From NCBI RefSeq assembly GCF_013177675.1, contig NZ_CP042652.1, positions 2,294,001 to 2,358,000 of the forward strand: a stretch of DNA of 64,000 nucleotides. The letters run 5' to 3'. The DNA is from Arcobacter acticola (GTDB taxonomy: Bacteria > Campylobacterota > Campylobacteria > Campylobacterales > Arcobacteraceae). Both the position numbers and the translations under genes were made by a program. Below, one piece after another: positions 7,250 to 16,900 of the stretch (position 1 is its first letter; each line of letters begins with the position of its first letter). The notes under the pieces were generated by a model. It was not told the origin of the DNA. It did no database searches and worked only from the letters and a program-made list of their open reading frames with translations.

Positions 7250-9350
7250 TAAAACAATAAAAATTGCTTTAGTTGGACAACCTAATGTTGGAAAATCTAT
7301 GCTTATTAATTCAATTTCAAATGCAAGACTAAGAGTTGGAAATTTCTCAGGTGTAACCGTTGCAAAAGAAGAAGTTTTTCTTAAATATAAAGACTATCAA
7401 ATTCAAATAACAGATTTACCAGGAGCTTACTCTTTAAATGATTATACTCTTGAAGAAAAAGTTACTAAAGAATTTCTAGATAAAGAAGATTATGACATTA
7501 TTTTAAATGTATTAGATTCAACAAATCTGCAAAGAAATCTTCTTTTAACCTCAGAATTATTAGCTCTTGATAAAAAAATGATACTTGCATTAAATATGAG
7601 TGATGAAGCTGATAAAGAATTAATAACTATTGATGAACTACAATTAAGTAAAATTCTTGGAAAACCTTGTATTAAAACAAGTGCTGCTAAAAAAAGTGGT
7701 ATAGATAGACTTTTAAATGAAATTGTTTCAAAATTTGAAAGTGAAAAACTTCCAACAAAATTATGCTTTTCAGATGTAATAGAAGAAGAGGTTGAAACTA
7801 TTTCAGCTTTATTACATGATTGTGGATACAAAACAACTCAAACATATAGACAAATAGCAATCAAACTATTAAAAGAAGATAAGCAAACATATAAGCAGTT
7901 CCATGATGAACCAATTTGGGTAAAACTGCAAGCTGTTTTAAATGAATCATTTGAGCACCTTTATATTCATTTTAATACAAAAAATATTGAAGATATTTTT
8001 AATGATGAGAAATTTGCTTTTGCAAGAGGTGCTGTAACTGAAACTGTAAAACAAAAAATTATTGAGAAAAAAACATTAACTGAAAAGGTAGATTCAATTT
8101 TAATAAATAAATTTGTTGGATTACCAATATTTTTATTTTTAATGTGGGGATTATTTCAATTAACATTTGAAATAGGAACCATTCCTATGGATATTATAGA
8201 TGCTTTTTTTGCAAGTATTATTGATTCAACAAAAGTAATTTTAGGAGATAATCAAATTTCTTCAATAATAGCAGATGGAGCAATAGCAGGTGTTGGTTCT
8301 GTTGTATTATTTCTACCAAATATTGTGATTTTATTTTTTGGTATTGCTTTACTTGAAACTACAGGTTATATGAGTAGAGTTGCCTTTTTACTTGATGGAT
8401 TTTTTCATAAATTTGGTCTTCATGGAAAATCATTTATTCCCTTAGTAACAGGGTTTGGATGTTCAGTTCCTGCATATATGGCAGCAAGAACACTTAAAAA
8501 TGAAAGAGATAGATTATTAACTTTATTTATTATAGGATTTATGTCTTGTGGTGCTAGACTTCCTATTTATGTACTTTTTGTTGGAGCATTTTTTGGTGAA
8601 AGTAATGCTGGGAATATACTATTTTTAATATATATAAGTGGTGCATTATTAGGATTATTTGCTGCAAAACTATTAAAAATTGTTGTATTTAAAAGTGAAG
8701 ATGAACCTTTTGTAATGGAAATGCCAAAATATAGACTTCCATCATTTAAACTAATTTGGCATACAGTTTCAAATCAAGCAATGATGTATTTAAAAAAAGC
8801 AGGAACATATATTTTAGCAGCATCTTTACTTATTTGGTTTGCAAGTAATTATCCAAAACATTTAGAGGTAGAAGAAACATTTAATCAAAAGATTGAATTA
8901 GCAAGCACAGAAGAAGAAAAACAAAACCTTACAAATGAATTAGGCTTATACAATCTAGAAAACTCTTATTTAGGATATATTGGAAAATCTACAGAAGTAT
9001 TTTTTGCACCTTTAGGATTTGACTGGAGAATGACAGTTGCCCTTGAAACTGGACTTGCTGCAAAAGAGATTGTGGTTTCTACATTATCTATTTTATATGG
9101 ATTAGGTGGAGAAAACGATGAAACATCAGATAGTTTAATTGATAAAATCAAAAACAATATTCCATTTGCATCTGCAATTGCATTTATTGTATTTGTTATG
9201 ATTTATTTGCCTTGTTTAGCTGCATCTATGGTTTTTGCAAAAGAGGCTGGAGGATGGAAGTATTTGGGATATTTATTTGTATTTACAACTACCACTGCAT
9301 GGGTTTTATCTTTTATCGCTTATAATGTAACAAAACTAATAATAAGTTAA
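7242..9350 (+). CDS. feoB: Ferrous iron transporter FeoB
   Basis: 702 residues. The N-terminal G-protein domain shows GQPNVGKS (12-19), the DLPGAYSL switch region and NMSD as nucleotide-specificity motif, followed by a helical GDI-like linker. The membrane part has about eight segments with the two gate motifs, CSVPAYMAARTL and SCGARLPIYVLF. It imports Fe(II) across the inner membrane, driven or gated by GTP hydrolysis. The start at 7242 overlaps feoA by 8 bases; the nine codons of upstream in-frame sequence lie inside feoA and are unlikely to be used. Iron repression through the upstream Fur box is expected. Confidence 0.95.
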   Translation: MHNKTIKIALVGQPNVGKSMLINSISNARLRVGNFSGVTVAKEEVFLKYKDYQIQITDLPGAYSLNDYTLEEKVTKEFLDKEDYDIILNVLDSTNLQRNLLLTSELLALDKKMILALNMSDEADKELITIDELQLSKILGKPCIKTSAAKKSGIDRLLNEIVSKFESEKLPTKLCFSDVIEEEVETISALLHDCGYKTTQTYRQIAIKLLKEDKQTYKQFHDEPIWVKLQAVLNESFEHLYIHFNTKNIEDIFNDEKFAFARGAVTETVKQKIIEKKTLTEKVDSILINKFVGLPIFLFLMWGLFQLTFEIGTIPMDIIDAFFASIIDSTKVILGDNQISSIIADGAIAGVGSVVLFLPNIVILFFGIALLETTGYMSRVAFLLDGFFHKFGLHGKSFIPLVTGFGCSVPAYMAARTLKNERDRLLTLFIIGFMSCGARLPIYVLFVGAFFGESNAGNILFLIYISGALLGLFAAKLLKIVVFKSEDEPFVMEMPKYRLPSFKLIWHTVSNQAMMYLKKAGTYILAASLLIWFASNYPKHLEVEETFNQKIELASTEEEKQNLTNELGLYNLENSYLGYIGKSTEVFFAPLGFDWRMTVALETGLAAKEIVVSTLSILYGLGGENDETSDSLIDKIKNNIPFASAIAFIVFVMIYLPCLAASMVFAKEAGGWKYLGYLFVFTTTTAWVLSFIAYNVTKLIIS

Positions 9351-9387
9351 GATTTTATCTTAGCTTATTATTTCTACTATAATTTAT

Positions 9388-9756
9388 TTACTTTAATTCA
9401 AAAGAAGAACTATATTCATTTTGGTTATAAAGGATTTTAAAATTCCATTTACCACCTTCTCTACCATCAAGATATCTATAATCATAAGCTGAGACATCTC
9501 CTGCTGGAATGTTCATTTCTCTAGTTCTTGAGATTTCTCCTGTTGGGCTAACCCAATTTATAACTATTTGCTGATCTTTTGTATCTCTAATAACTTCAAA
9601 TTTACAAATAATTGAATTTTCATCTTCTAAAATCAAACAATCTACATTTGGATTATATACTTGTGTAACTTCTATTGTTTTTTCTTCTTCTACTATTGCA
9701 TTTTCTGCAAACATTACATTTGCTAATAGTAAAAAAGAAACCATATATTTAATCAT
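9388..9756 (-). CDS. Exported hypothetical protein
   Basis: 122 residues with a signal peptide (MIKYMVSFLLLANVMFA, cleavage near residue 17) and a soluble, probably beta-rich mature part with motifs VDCLILED, VINWVSPTGEISR and DGREGGKWNFKIL. The pattern of a single C-terminal beta domain that ends EYSSSFELK suggests an immunoglobulin-like periplasmic domain, but no family can be named. It overlaps the small membrane protein gene upstream by 8 bases and is last in the trpA-bpt group. Confidence 0.65.
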   Translation of the reverse strand: MIKYMVSFLLLANVMFAENAIVEEEKTIEVTQVYNPNVDCLILEDENSIICKFEVIRDTKDQQIVINWVSPTGEISRTREMNIPAGDVSAYDYRYLDGREGGKWNFKILYNQNEYSSSFELK

Positions 9757-9976
9757 TTTTTTCTCTTTCTTCCTGTTCTATATCCATAAATTTCATTAAT
9801 AAATATTTAATTGGAGCATAAAATGTTGTCATTGAAACTATTGTAATTATTAATTGAGCTATTTTAAATAAAGAACTATTCTCCCCCAAAATAAATAACA
9901 CTAAATAGTAACTAATAAGCATAGAGATTATAGCACAAATTACAATACTTATTATTACAATAATATTATAATTCAT
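9749..9976 (-). CDS. Small membrane protein, two transmembrane segments
   Basis: 75 residues from the ATG at 9976, which follows GGAG by six bases; the longer in-frame reading from 10000 lacks this. Two hydrophobic segments (IIVIISIVICAIISMLISYYLVLFIL and FKIAQLIITIVSMTTFYA, quoted only in part of their extent) are followed by a charged tail, MDIEQEEREKND. No family recognised. It overlaps the 3' end of bpt by 11 bases and the exported-protein gene by 8, so it is translationally coupled to both. Confidence 0.62.
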   Translation of the reverse strand: MNYNIIVIISIVICAIISMLISYYLVLFILGENSSLFKIAQLIITIVSMTTFYAPIKYLLMKFMDIEQEEREKND

Positions 9977-10703
9977 TTTTTCTCCATATAGGTCTTTCAT
10001 CCAAATAAGCCCTATTCTCTAAAACTTCAAAAGGTTCATATGCTTTTTTATATCCCATTGAAAAATGGTCTTTTATCCAATATCCCAAATAAATATAAGG
10101 AATATTAAGCTCTTTTGCAATTTTTATTTGTGCTAAAATAGAAAATTTTCCTATTGATAAATCTGCATAATCATGATCATAATAACAATAAATCGAAGAT
10201 ATTGACTTATCTAAAATATCAACTAAGGCAACACCAATTAATTTATCATCTCGTACATATAAAAATTCTTTTGCGAAATTTTCTTTTCCTTCAACATAAG
10301 ATTTTATGTAATCATTTGGATCAATAGGACTATAAGGCCAATCTTTTTTATCATTCATAAATTTATGATACTTATCATAAAGACTTAGATGTTCCATAGT
10401 CAAAGATGGTGGTCTTATATAAAGTTTAGTTTCTTTATTTTTAGCAATTACTCTTTTTTCTGATCTAGAAAATTTATAGTTAGCAACATCAATTCTTATA
10501 GAAACACATTTTGTACAAGATTTACATTCTGGTACAAAATGCATCTTACCAAATCTTCTCCACCCTCTTTCTAACATACCTTGGTATTGAATTGAAGAGC
10601 AAGAATGAATATATTTGTATCTAATATCAGATATTTTTTCATCAAAATAAGAGCATGTTCTATTCTCTTCTAAGAATTCAATATCTGGACTTTGAGTAAA
10701 CAT
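9966..10703 (-). CDS. bpt: Aspartate/glutamate leucyltransferase (arginyltransferase-like)
   Basis: 245 residues. Transfers leucine from Leu-tRNA to proteins with N-terminal Asp or Glu, marking them for degradation in the N-end rule pathway. The N-terminal ATE domain has CSYFDEKISDIRY and FVPECKSCTKCVSIRI, whose cysteines are typical; the C-terminal domain has SIYCYYDHDY and IYLGYWIKDHFSMGYK. It lies two bases after trpA and is followed by two coupled envelope genes. Family assignment is firm; the acceptor and donor specificity follow from the bacterial subfamily. Confidence 0.88.
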   Translation of the reverse strand: MFTQSPDIEFLEENRTCSYFDEKISDIRYKYIHSCSSIQYQGMLERGWRRFGKMHFVPECKSCTKCVSIRIDVANYKFSRSEKRVIAKNKETKLYIRPPSLTMEHLSLYDKYHKFMNDKKDWPYSPIDPNDYIKSYVEGKENFAKEFLYVRDDKLIGVALVDILDKSISSIYCYYDHDYADLSIGKFSILAQIKIAKELNIPYIYLGYWIKDHFSMGYKKAYEPFEVLENRAYLDERPIWRKNEL

Positions 10704-10705
10704 AA

Positions 10706-11446
10706 TTATTCGTTTATTTTTTCTTTTATCTCTTTTGCAATAGCACTAATTTTCTTAATTTTTTCATCGTTTGATAAACTATCATCAAGTATGTGTTTTA
10801 CAAAAGCACTTCCAACTATAACTCCATCAACCCCAACAATTTTCTCTTTACAAGTCTTTTCATCAACACCAAAACCAATATATAAAGGTGTATCTGAATA
10901 TTTTCTTACATTATTAATAATTGAAGTTAAATCCTCTTTTTGACCACTTCCTGTGATTCCAGCATAAGCAACCATATAAATAAATTTTTTAGCATCTGCT
11001 ACTATTAATTTTATTCTTTCTTCACTATCTGTTGGTGCTACAAATGAAATATTTGCTTTATTGTATTTATCAAATAAGCCTTGGAAATTTTGAGCCATTT
11101 CATAAGGAAGATCAGGAATAATTGTTCCTTGAATATTATATTCTTGAGCATTTTGTAAAAATTTTTCCATACCATAATGATAAAACGGATTTAAATAACC
11201 CATCCATAAAGTATCAATATCTTTTGCAATTTTTGAAGATACTTCAAATAAATCTTTTAATTTAAAACCATTATTTAAAGCAATTAAATTTGCTTTTTCA
11301 ATAATTGGACCATCTGCTACAGGATCAGAGAAAGGTATTCCTAACTCCAGTGTATCAACACCTGCATCTTTCATACTATATGCTAAATCAATTGTAAAAT
11401 TGTTATTTGGAAGCGACGACGTAATATAACCTACTAATTTTTTCAA
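10706..11446 (-). CDS. trpA: Tryptophan synthase alpha chain
   Basis: 246 residues, a TIM barrel that cleaves indole-3-glycerol phosphate to indole and glyceraldehyde 3-phosphate and passes indole to TrpB. Catalytic Glu34 and Asp45 are in LELGIPFSDPVADGP, and phosphate-binding loops are YAGITGSG and IGFGV. trpB and the other trp genes are not in this window, so the pathway is scattered or lies elsewhere. It is followed two bases later by bpt. Confidence 0.93.
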   Translation of the reverse strand: MKKLVGYITSSLPNNNFTIDLAYSMKDAGVDTLELGIPFSDPVADGPIIEKANLIALNNGFKLKDLFEVSSKIAKDIDTLWMGYLNPFYHYGMEKFLQNAQEYNIQGTIIPDLPYEMAQNFQGLFDKYNKANISFVAPTDSEERIKLIVADAKKFIYMVAYAGITGSGQKEDLTSIINNVRKYSDTPLYIGFGVDEKTCKEKIVGVDGVIVGSAFVKHILDDSLSNDEKIKKISAIAKEIKEKINE

Positions 11447-11508
11447 AATCGTAATCCTATCTTTAAAATTTAAATTATTTTATCTAAAATCTACTTTTAA
11501 ACTATTAA

Positions 11509-12924
11509 TTATTCTTTTTTATCTTCTGTATTTTCTTTAGTATCTTTTTTACTTCTTTTTAAAAGTACATTAATAATATTTTGAATATTAATAAAAAATC
11601 TTGTTGTATATGAAGTTTGGCTATTTATAATTTCTTGCCCTAGTTTTATATCTATCGCTTCTGATTTTTTCATTGATAAAAGCTGAGAAGGAAATACACT
11701 TCTATGTCCTGTCATTAAAAAAGCAATAATAATTGAAATAGCAGCATAATGCCCAACATCCATCCCAAAAAGCTCAACTGCCATTATCATAGCAGCAATT
11801 GGGGCACTTGTTGTTCCTGCTAAAACACTTACAAAGCCAAGTGCTGCAAATAATGGAATATATCCATCTACTAAATATCCAAAGAAATTTCCACTTGTTG
11901 CACCAACATAAAATATGGGCGTGATAACTCCACCACTTCCACCAAAAGCCAAGGTTATAGAAGTGAAAATAGTTTTCATAATAAAAGCATACCAAGGTAC
12001 ATTTTCATAGGCTTCAATGTTATAGGATAAGGAGTCTTTTATTGTATGAAAACCAAGTCCTAGATAATCTTCTCCAATAATTAAAGTTAAAATTACAAGA
12101 AGCATTCCTCCAAAAAAAGCTTTTAAAATATAATTAATTTTTATCTTATCAACATATTTATGTAAAGTACTCAAGGTAGTGATAATAAAATCTGCAACTA
12201 GTCCAAAAAATATTCCACCTAAAATAATTTTTGATAATAAAACATAATTAAAATCAAAACTTGAATAAAAAGCAATATAAAAATATGTATAATTAATACC
12301 AAGCATCTTTGCTACTAAAAATGCAGAAAAACCAGCCACAATTGAAGGTAATAAAATATCATACATTAAAGCACCAACAATTAATATCTCAACTCCAAAA
12401 ATAGCACCTGCAAGTGGAGTTCCAAATACAGAAGCAAATCCTGCACTAATTCCACAAATTACAATTTTTTTTCTATCTCTATTTGAAAAATTTAGTTTCA
12501 TTGCAATAAAAGAAGCTAATGATGCTCCAATTTGAGCACCAGGACCTTCTTTACCAACAGAACCACCTGCAAAAATAGTAAGTACCGTTGCAAAAAGTTT
12601 TGTAGGAACAACACTAATATTTATTTTTCCAGAATTTTTATGAACAGCTTCAATTACTTTTTCTGTTCCATGACCTTGGGCACTTGGAGCAAATTTTTTC
12701 ACAATAAAAACCGTTATTGCTAAAGCAAAAGGCAAAGTATAGTAATAATTAAAAGGTAATAATTCCCTAGAATTTTCACAATATTCTAAAAGTTTTAGAA
12801 ATAAAGAAACAACTGCACCAATCAAGGCACCAATTAAAGATGATAAGATTATCCATTTTGAGATACTGGCAAATAAAATAGTTTGTTCGGCTAAGTGTTT
12901 TGGGATATTTAAGTCATTTTTCAT
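11509..12924 (-). CDS. ClC-family chloride channel or Cl-/H+ antiporter
   Basis: 471 residues, polytopic inner-membrane protein. Selectivity motifs of the ClC family are visible: the first helix end FAPSAQGHGTEKV, the gate motif GGSVGKEGPGAQIGA with gating Glu126, and GSGGVITPIF. The retained gate glutamate favours an antiporter over a pure channel, which is an inference. A hydrophilic Lys/Glu-rich tail of about 40 residues replaces CBS domains. It lies 62 bases before trpA on the same strand. Roles in this family include acid resistance and ion balance. Confidence 0.88.
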   Translation of the reverse strand: MKNDLNIPKHLAEQTILFASISKWIILSSLIGALIGAVVSLFLKLLEYCENSRELLPFNYYYTLPFALAITVFIVKKFAPSAQGHGTEKVIEAVHKNSGKINISVVPTKLFATVLTIFAGGSVGKEGPGAQIGASLASFIAMKLNFSNRDRKKIVICGISAGFASVFGTPLAGAIFGVEILIVGALMYDILLPSIVAGFSAFLVAKMLGINYTYFYIAFYSSFDFNYVLLSKIILGGIFFGLVADFIITTLSTLHKYVDKIKINYILKAFFGGMLLVILTLIIGEDYLGLGFHTIKDSLSYNIEAYENVPWYAFIMKTIFTSITLAFGGSGGVITPIFYVGATSGNFFGYLVDGYIPLFAALGFVSVLAGTTSAPIAAMIMAVELFGMDVGHYAAISIIIAFLMTGHRSVFPSQLLSMKKSEAIDIKLGQEIINSQTSYTTRFFINIQNIINVLLKRSKKDTKENTEDKKE

Positions 12925-13042
12925 AAGAAAGCTTTATATTTATTTTAAATTTATATTTAGTATTTAATTTTAACTAAAGACTTATTTACTTGTACTTTAA
13001 AATAGTTCTTTTTATACTAAATATTCAAATTCTAATTTTTAA

Positions 13043-13070
13043 TAGGCTAAGATAATCAAACCTCAGCCTA
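13043..13070. terminator. Hairpin downstream of galU
   Basis: TAGGCTAAG and CTCAGCCTA pair with one mismatch around a ten-base loop. It lies 16 bases after galU; T-rich sequence is stronger on the plus-strand side, so function as the operon terminator is tentative. Confidence 0.4.
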
Positions 13071-13085
13071 AATTTTTTTATTAAA

Positions 13086-13922
13086 CTATTTTTTTGCTTT
13101 TTTTTCTAAATCATAAAAGTAATTTGTGGCTTCTACAAAACCATCAACACTTCCACAGTCAAATCTCTTACCTTTAAATTTATAAGCTAATACCATGCCA
13201 CTTTTAGCTTGGGTACATAAAGCATCTGTTATTTGAAGTTCACCGTTTTTACCAGGTTTAGTTTTAGATATTACTTCAAAAATACTTGGCGTTAAAATAT
13301 ATCTTCCAATAACAGCTAAATTTGAAGGAGCTTTATCATTATTAGGTTTTTCAACCATATTTGATACCATAAAAACTCCATCTTCAATTTTACTTCCTTC
13401 AATAACACCATACTTATGAACATCCTCTTTTGGAACTTCCATACAAGCTACTATACAACATTTATATTTCTCATATAATTTTATCATTTGAGTTAAAACA
13501 CCATCACCTTTTGGATTAACACATAAATCATCTGCAAGAATTACAGCAAATGGATCCGTTTCACCCACTAACATTCTTCCTTTATATATTGCATCACCTA
13601 GACCTTTCATCTCATTTTGTCTAGTATAAGTAAATGTACATTTTTCAATAATTTTTCTAATGTCATTTAACATCTCTTCTTTAGATGAACCTTTTATTTG
13701 ATGTTCTAACTCATATGATATATCAAAGTGATCTGTTATGGCTCTTTTACCTCTTCCTGTAATAATAGACATAACATCACATCCACCTGCAATAGCTTCT
13801 TCAACTCCATACTGAATCAACGGCTTTGTAAGTACCGGTAACATCTCTTTTGGCATTGCCTTTGTTGCTGGTAAAAATCTTGTACCATAACCTGCTGCTG
13901 GGAATAAACATTTCTTAATCAT
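13086..13922 (-). CDS. galU: UTP--glucose-1-phosphate uridylyltransferase
   Basis: 278 residues, makes UDP-glucose. The nucleotide-binding signature AAGYGTRFLPATKAMPKEML (7-26) and the later VEKPNNDKAP and LQITDA motifs identify GalU. It is the last gene of the glucosylglycerate operon, 30 bases after the GH13 gene. In this context it would recharge the glucose-1-phosphate released by phosphorolysis into UDP-glucose for the synthase two genes upstream, besides serving LOS synthesis. Confidence 0.94.
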   Translation of the reverse strand: MIKKCLFPAAGYGTRFLPATKAMPKEMLPVLTKPLIQYGVEEAIAGGCDVMSIITGRGKRAITDHFDISYELEHQIKGSSKEEMLNDIRKIIEKCTFTYTRQNEMKGLGDAIYKGRMLVGETDPFAVILADDLCVNPKGDGVLTQMIKLYEKYKCCIVACMEVPKEDVHKYGVIEGSKIEDGVFMVSNMVEKPNNDKAPSNLAVIGRYILTPSIFEVISKTKPGKNGELQITDALCTQAKSGMVLAYKFKGKRFDCGSVDGFVEATNYFYDLEKKAKK

Positions 13923-13952
13923 TCTTTCTCCTTTATTTGTTTAATTATTTAT

Positions 13953-15692
13953 TTAAATTGTTCCTTTTAACCACATAATTTGATATGGTGCGAGTTTAAA
14001 TTCTCTTTTTTGCTCATTTTCTTCTTGTGATAAAACTCCATAATTTGTAGATAAAATATCATACAAAGGAAGTTTTATATTTTTAGGAAGGATACAAATT
14101 ACTTCCTCATTTGAAAAATTATGAATAGCTATAATTCTTTCAACACCTTTAGCACATACATTATCTATGGCAAATATTTTTTCACCCATATCTAGAAAAT
14201 TAAATTTTCCAAAAGGGTTAAAAGCTTCTTCATTTATTCTTATGGATATTAATCTTTTATAACTATCAAAAACACTTTTTGCCAAGCTTCCTTGTTTTGA
14301 TAATTCATTTTCTAACCAATCAATATGATATTTTTCACGATTTATAGTTCTATTTACACCTGTATGCTTCACACCATCTCGATAATTTCTAGACCCAACT
14401 AATGAATGAAAATAAATACCTGGAACTCCTGGCATTGCCAAAACTGTAGCTTGAGTTACTAATAATCTTTTTAATCTAATTGCATCATCTTCATTTGGAT
14501 TAGTAAGAGCATCTATGTAAGAACAATTTAGCTCATAAGGAGTTTTTGTTCCATCTTCTTCTGCTCTAAAAGATACTAATCCACCATGCTCTTGTACTTT
14601 TTGTACAATAAAATCAACTTCTTCATCTTTTAAAATATCTTTTACAGGTCTAAGGCCTATACCATCATGACTAGCCGTAAAATTAAAGAAACATACCTTA
14701 TCACTTGGAAGTGTTAAAGTCTTTGCCCAAGAATTTAAAGTTTTTGTATTTCCATTTAAAATAGAATGAACTAAAAGTGGAGGAAGAGCAAAGTTATAAA
14801 CCATTTGCGCTTCATCATCACCACTTCCGAAGTATGATACATTTTCATGGTGTGGTACGTTTGTTTCTGTGATTATTATAACTTCAGGTGCAACCTCATG
14901 TAAAACATCTCGCATTAGCTGTATTAACTCATGGGTTTGAGGAAGGTGAACACATTGTGTTCCTATTTCTTTCCAAATAAAAGCAATGGCATCAAGTCTT
15001 ATTAGTGTTGCACCTTTTTCTATATAATAAAAAAGTGCATCTAGAACATTTCGTAAAACCCTATGACTTTTGTAATTTAAATCAACCTGATCCTTACTAA
15101 AAGTAGTCCAAATATTATGAATTTTTCCATCATCATCTACAAATTCACTTAACAGTGGACTAGCCCTTGGACGTACAACTTTACTTAAATCAATAGATGG
15201 ATCCAAATCAATAAAAAAGTCTTGAAAATAAGGGTCTCCACTTAAATATGCTCTAAACCAATCTGAAAATTGAGAAATATGATTTATAACACCATCTACC
15301 ATAAGTCTATAATTTTTACTTATCTCTTCAATTTCTCGCCAAGATCCCATATGAGGATCAACAGCACTATAATTTACAACTGAAAAACCATCATCTGAAG
15401 AATAAGGATAAAAAGGAAGAATATGAACTGAATTAATTACACCTTTTAAATGATTATCCATAAAATCATTTAATGTTTTAAGTGAAGCTTCATGATTTTT
15501 ACTTACTTGGTCTCCATAAGTTATCAATACTATATCTTTTTGACTTAAGTGATATTCTTGGGATTTGATTCTTTGTTTGTATTTAAAGATTAAGTCTATA
15601 ATATCATTGATAGCAAGTTCAGCAATAGAAGGTGGATAGAGTTTGTTTAGTCTTTTATTTATTTTATGATTGGGGCTTGATATATGTTTCAT
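13953..15692 (-). CDS. GH13_18 glycoside phosphorylase, probable glucosylglycerate phosphorylase
   Basis: 579 residues, sucrose-phosphorylase type of glycoside hydrolase family 13. Conserved regions: DGVINH (133-138), nucleophile Asp234 in IRLDAIAFIW, acid/base Glu276 in IITETNVPHH, and the His342-Asp343 pair in NFTASHDGIG. Related enzymes phosphorolyse sucrose, glucosylglycerol or glucosylglycerate. Here the gene overlaps a glucosylglycerate-synthase gene by 4 bases and shares an operon with glycerate kinase, so the predicted reaction is glucosylglycerate plus phosphate to glucose-1-phosphate plus glycerate. Sucrose phosphorylase is the main alternative, but no sucrose gene is nearby. Cytoplasmic; no signal peptide. 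Confidence 0.85.
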   Translation of the reverse strand: MKHISSPNHKINKRLNKLYPPSIAELAINDIIDLIFKYKQRIKSQEYHLSQKDIVLITYGDQVSKNHEASLKTLNDFMDNHLKGVINSVHILPFYPYSSDDGFSVVNYSAVDPHMGSWREIEEISKNYRLMVDGVINHISQFSDWFRAYLSGDPYFQDFFIDLDPSIDLSKVVRPRASPLLSEFVDDDGKIHNIWTTFSKDQVDLNYKSHRVLRNVLDALFYYIEKGATLIRLDAIAFIWKEIGTQCVHLPQTHELIQLMRDVLHEVAPEVIIITETNVPHHENVSYFGSGDDEAQMVYNFALPPLLVHSILNGNTKTLNSWAKTLTLPSDKVCFFNFTASHDGIGLRPVKDILKDEEVDFIVQKVQEHGGLVSFRAEEDGTKTPYELNCSYIDALTNPNEDDAIRLKRLLVTQATVLAMPGVPGIYFHSLVGSRNYRDGVKHTGVNRTINREKYHIDWLENELSKQGSLAKSVFDSYKRLISIRINEEAFNPFGKFNFLDMGEKIFAIDNVCAKGVERIIAIHNFSNEEVICILPKNIKLPLYDILSTNYGVLSQEENEQKREFKLAPYQIMWLKGTI

Positions 15693-16900
15693 TGGTTATC
15701 CTCACTGACGTATTTTGCGAACTTATCTGAAAACTCAGGTAAAACAGAACGAACTGTAATCCAAGGAGATAATGCTGGAATTCCCATAGGATCTTCGTAA
15801 TACTCTTTTGAAGCTTCTTTTATGGCTTTTTCAAACTCCATTACTGCTTGTATTTCTTTTTCTCTTATGTACTCTAAGTTATTTAATTTACTTAAAGCAT
15901 TGTATTTTGATATTTCAAATCTTGCTTCTTGGAAATAAGTTGCTAATAATGTTTTAAAAGATGCTTCACTAAAAACAACTCCTTCTTGAGCCATAACTCT
16001 AAAAAGTGTTTTAGCTATATCATTGGCCATTTTATATATTCCACCGCCACTATCAGAATTTCCTAATTCTTGATGTTTATGTTCATAACTTTCCATAATT
16101 TCAGTTTGACATATTCTTCTATTTGAAGTATTTTTATAGACCTCACTTAAAGTTGAAACTTCTAATCCCCAAGTGGGGGAAATAGCAATACCTCTTCCTA
16201 AACTTCTTATAAAAGAGAATTCACCCGATAAGGCATATCTAAAACTTTCCATATAATCTAAATATCTACTAGAACCATAAACCTTTGTAAGTGAATTTAT
16301 TAAAGGTGTGTATAAAAGCCTTGTAGCTCTTCCATGTAGTTTATTTGTTACCCTTGAATAAAATCCTTTATTAAATTCAAAATCAAGTCCAGGATGAATA
16401 ATAGGATAAAAAAGTCGTGCAGGAATTTCTCTATTATAATTTACAATATCACAGTCATGAAGTGCAAAAGCATAAGCATCTTTATCTGTTAATCCATAAC
16501 CAATCATTGTCCAAACATTTCTTCCTTTTCCAGGAGTATTAAGTCCGGGAAAACCTTCATTTGTCAAATCTTTATATAATTCTTGAATTTTAGGTCCATC
16601 ATTCCATAACACATCAACCCTACAAGGTAAAACTGACATTAGTTGCTTAACTTCTTCAAACTGCTCTTTTGTTGCCTTATCTAAACCTAATATAATTTTA
16701 TATAAATATTTTACACCCTTTAATTCTTCAATAATTTTATGCATCGCAGGAGTTTGGAACTCTGAATATAATGCAGGTAAAAGAAGAACCATTTGATGTC
16801 TTTTACCAAATTCTTCAAGTTCACTTTCCATATGTTCTATACTTCTATTTCCAAGATCTTGTAAAGTTGTTATAACTCCATTTTGAAAAAAATCAGCCAT
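15689..16900 (-). CDS. gpgS: Glucosyl-3-phosphoglycerate synthase (GT81)
   Basis: 403 residues. Transfers glucose from a nucleotide-glucose to 3-phosphoglycerate, the first committed step to glucosylglycerate. Family motifs seen: NDGPKIQELYKDL (100-112), GKGRNVWTMIGYGL (124-137), the metal-binding ALHDCDIVNY with Asp149 and Asp151, the SFRYALSGEF segment near 219-228, WGLEV (244-248) and YEHKHQ (272-277) with the C-terminal metal-ligand His. It overlaps its neighbours by 4 and 8 bases, giving translational coupling. Glucosylglycerate is a compatible solute in salt-stressed, nitrogen-limited marine bacteria. A mannosyl-donor variant is possible, but the phosphorylase and GalU in the operon favour glucose. 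Confidence 0.88.
   Translation of the reverse strand: MADFFQNGVITTLQDLGNRSIEHMESELEEFGKRHQMVLLLPALYSEFQTPAMHKIIEELKGVKYLYKIILGLDKATKEQFEEVKQLMSVLPCRVDVLWNDGPKIQELYKDLTNEGFPGLNTPGKGRNVWTMIGYGLTDKDAYAFALHDCDIVNYNREIPARLFYPIIHPGLDFEFNKGFYSRVTNKLHGRATRLLYTPLINSLTKVYGSSRYLDYMESFRYALSGEFSFIRSLGRGIAISPTWGLEVSTLSEVYKNTSNRRICQTEIMESYEHKHQELGNSDSGGGIYKMANDIAKTLFRVMAQEGVVFSEASFKTLLATYFQEARFEISKYNALSKLNNLEYIREKEIQAVMEFEKAIKEASKEYYEDPMGIPALSPWITVRSVLPEFSDKFAKYVSEDNQ

Noticed and set aside
7490-9157. Antisense open frames within feoB
   Set aside because: Shadow frames; codon pattern and motifs support only the feoB strand.
13953-15692. Plain sucrose phosphorylase
   Set aside because: Motifs fit the subfamily, but glycerate kinase, GpgS and GpgP in the same coupled operon make glucosylglycerate the more coherent substrate; kept as an alternative in the feature.
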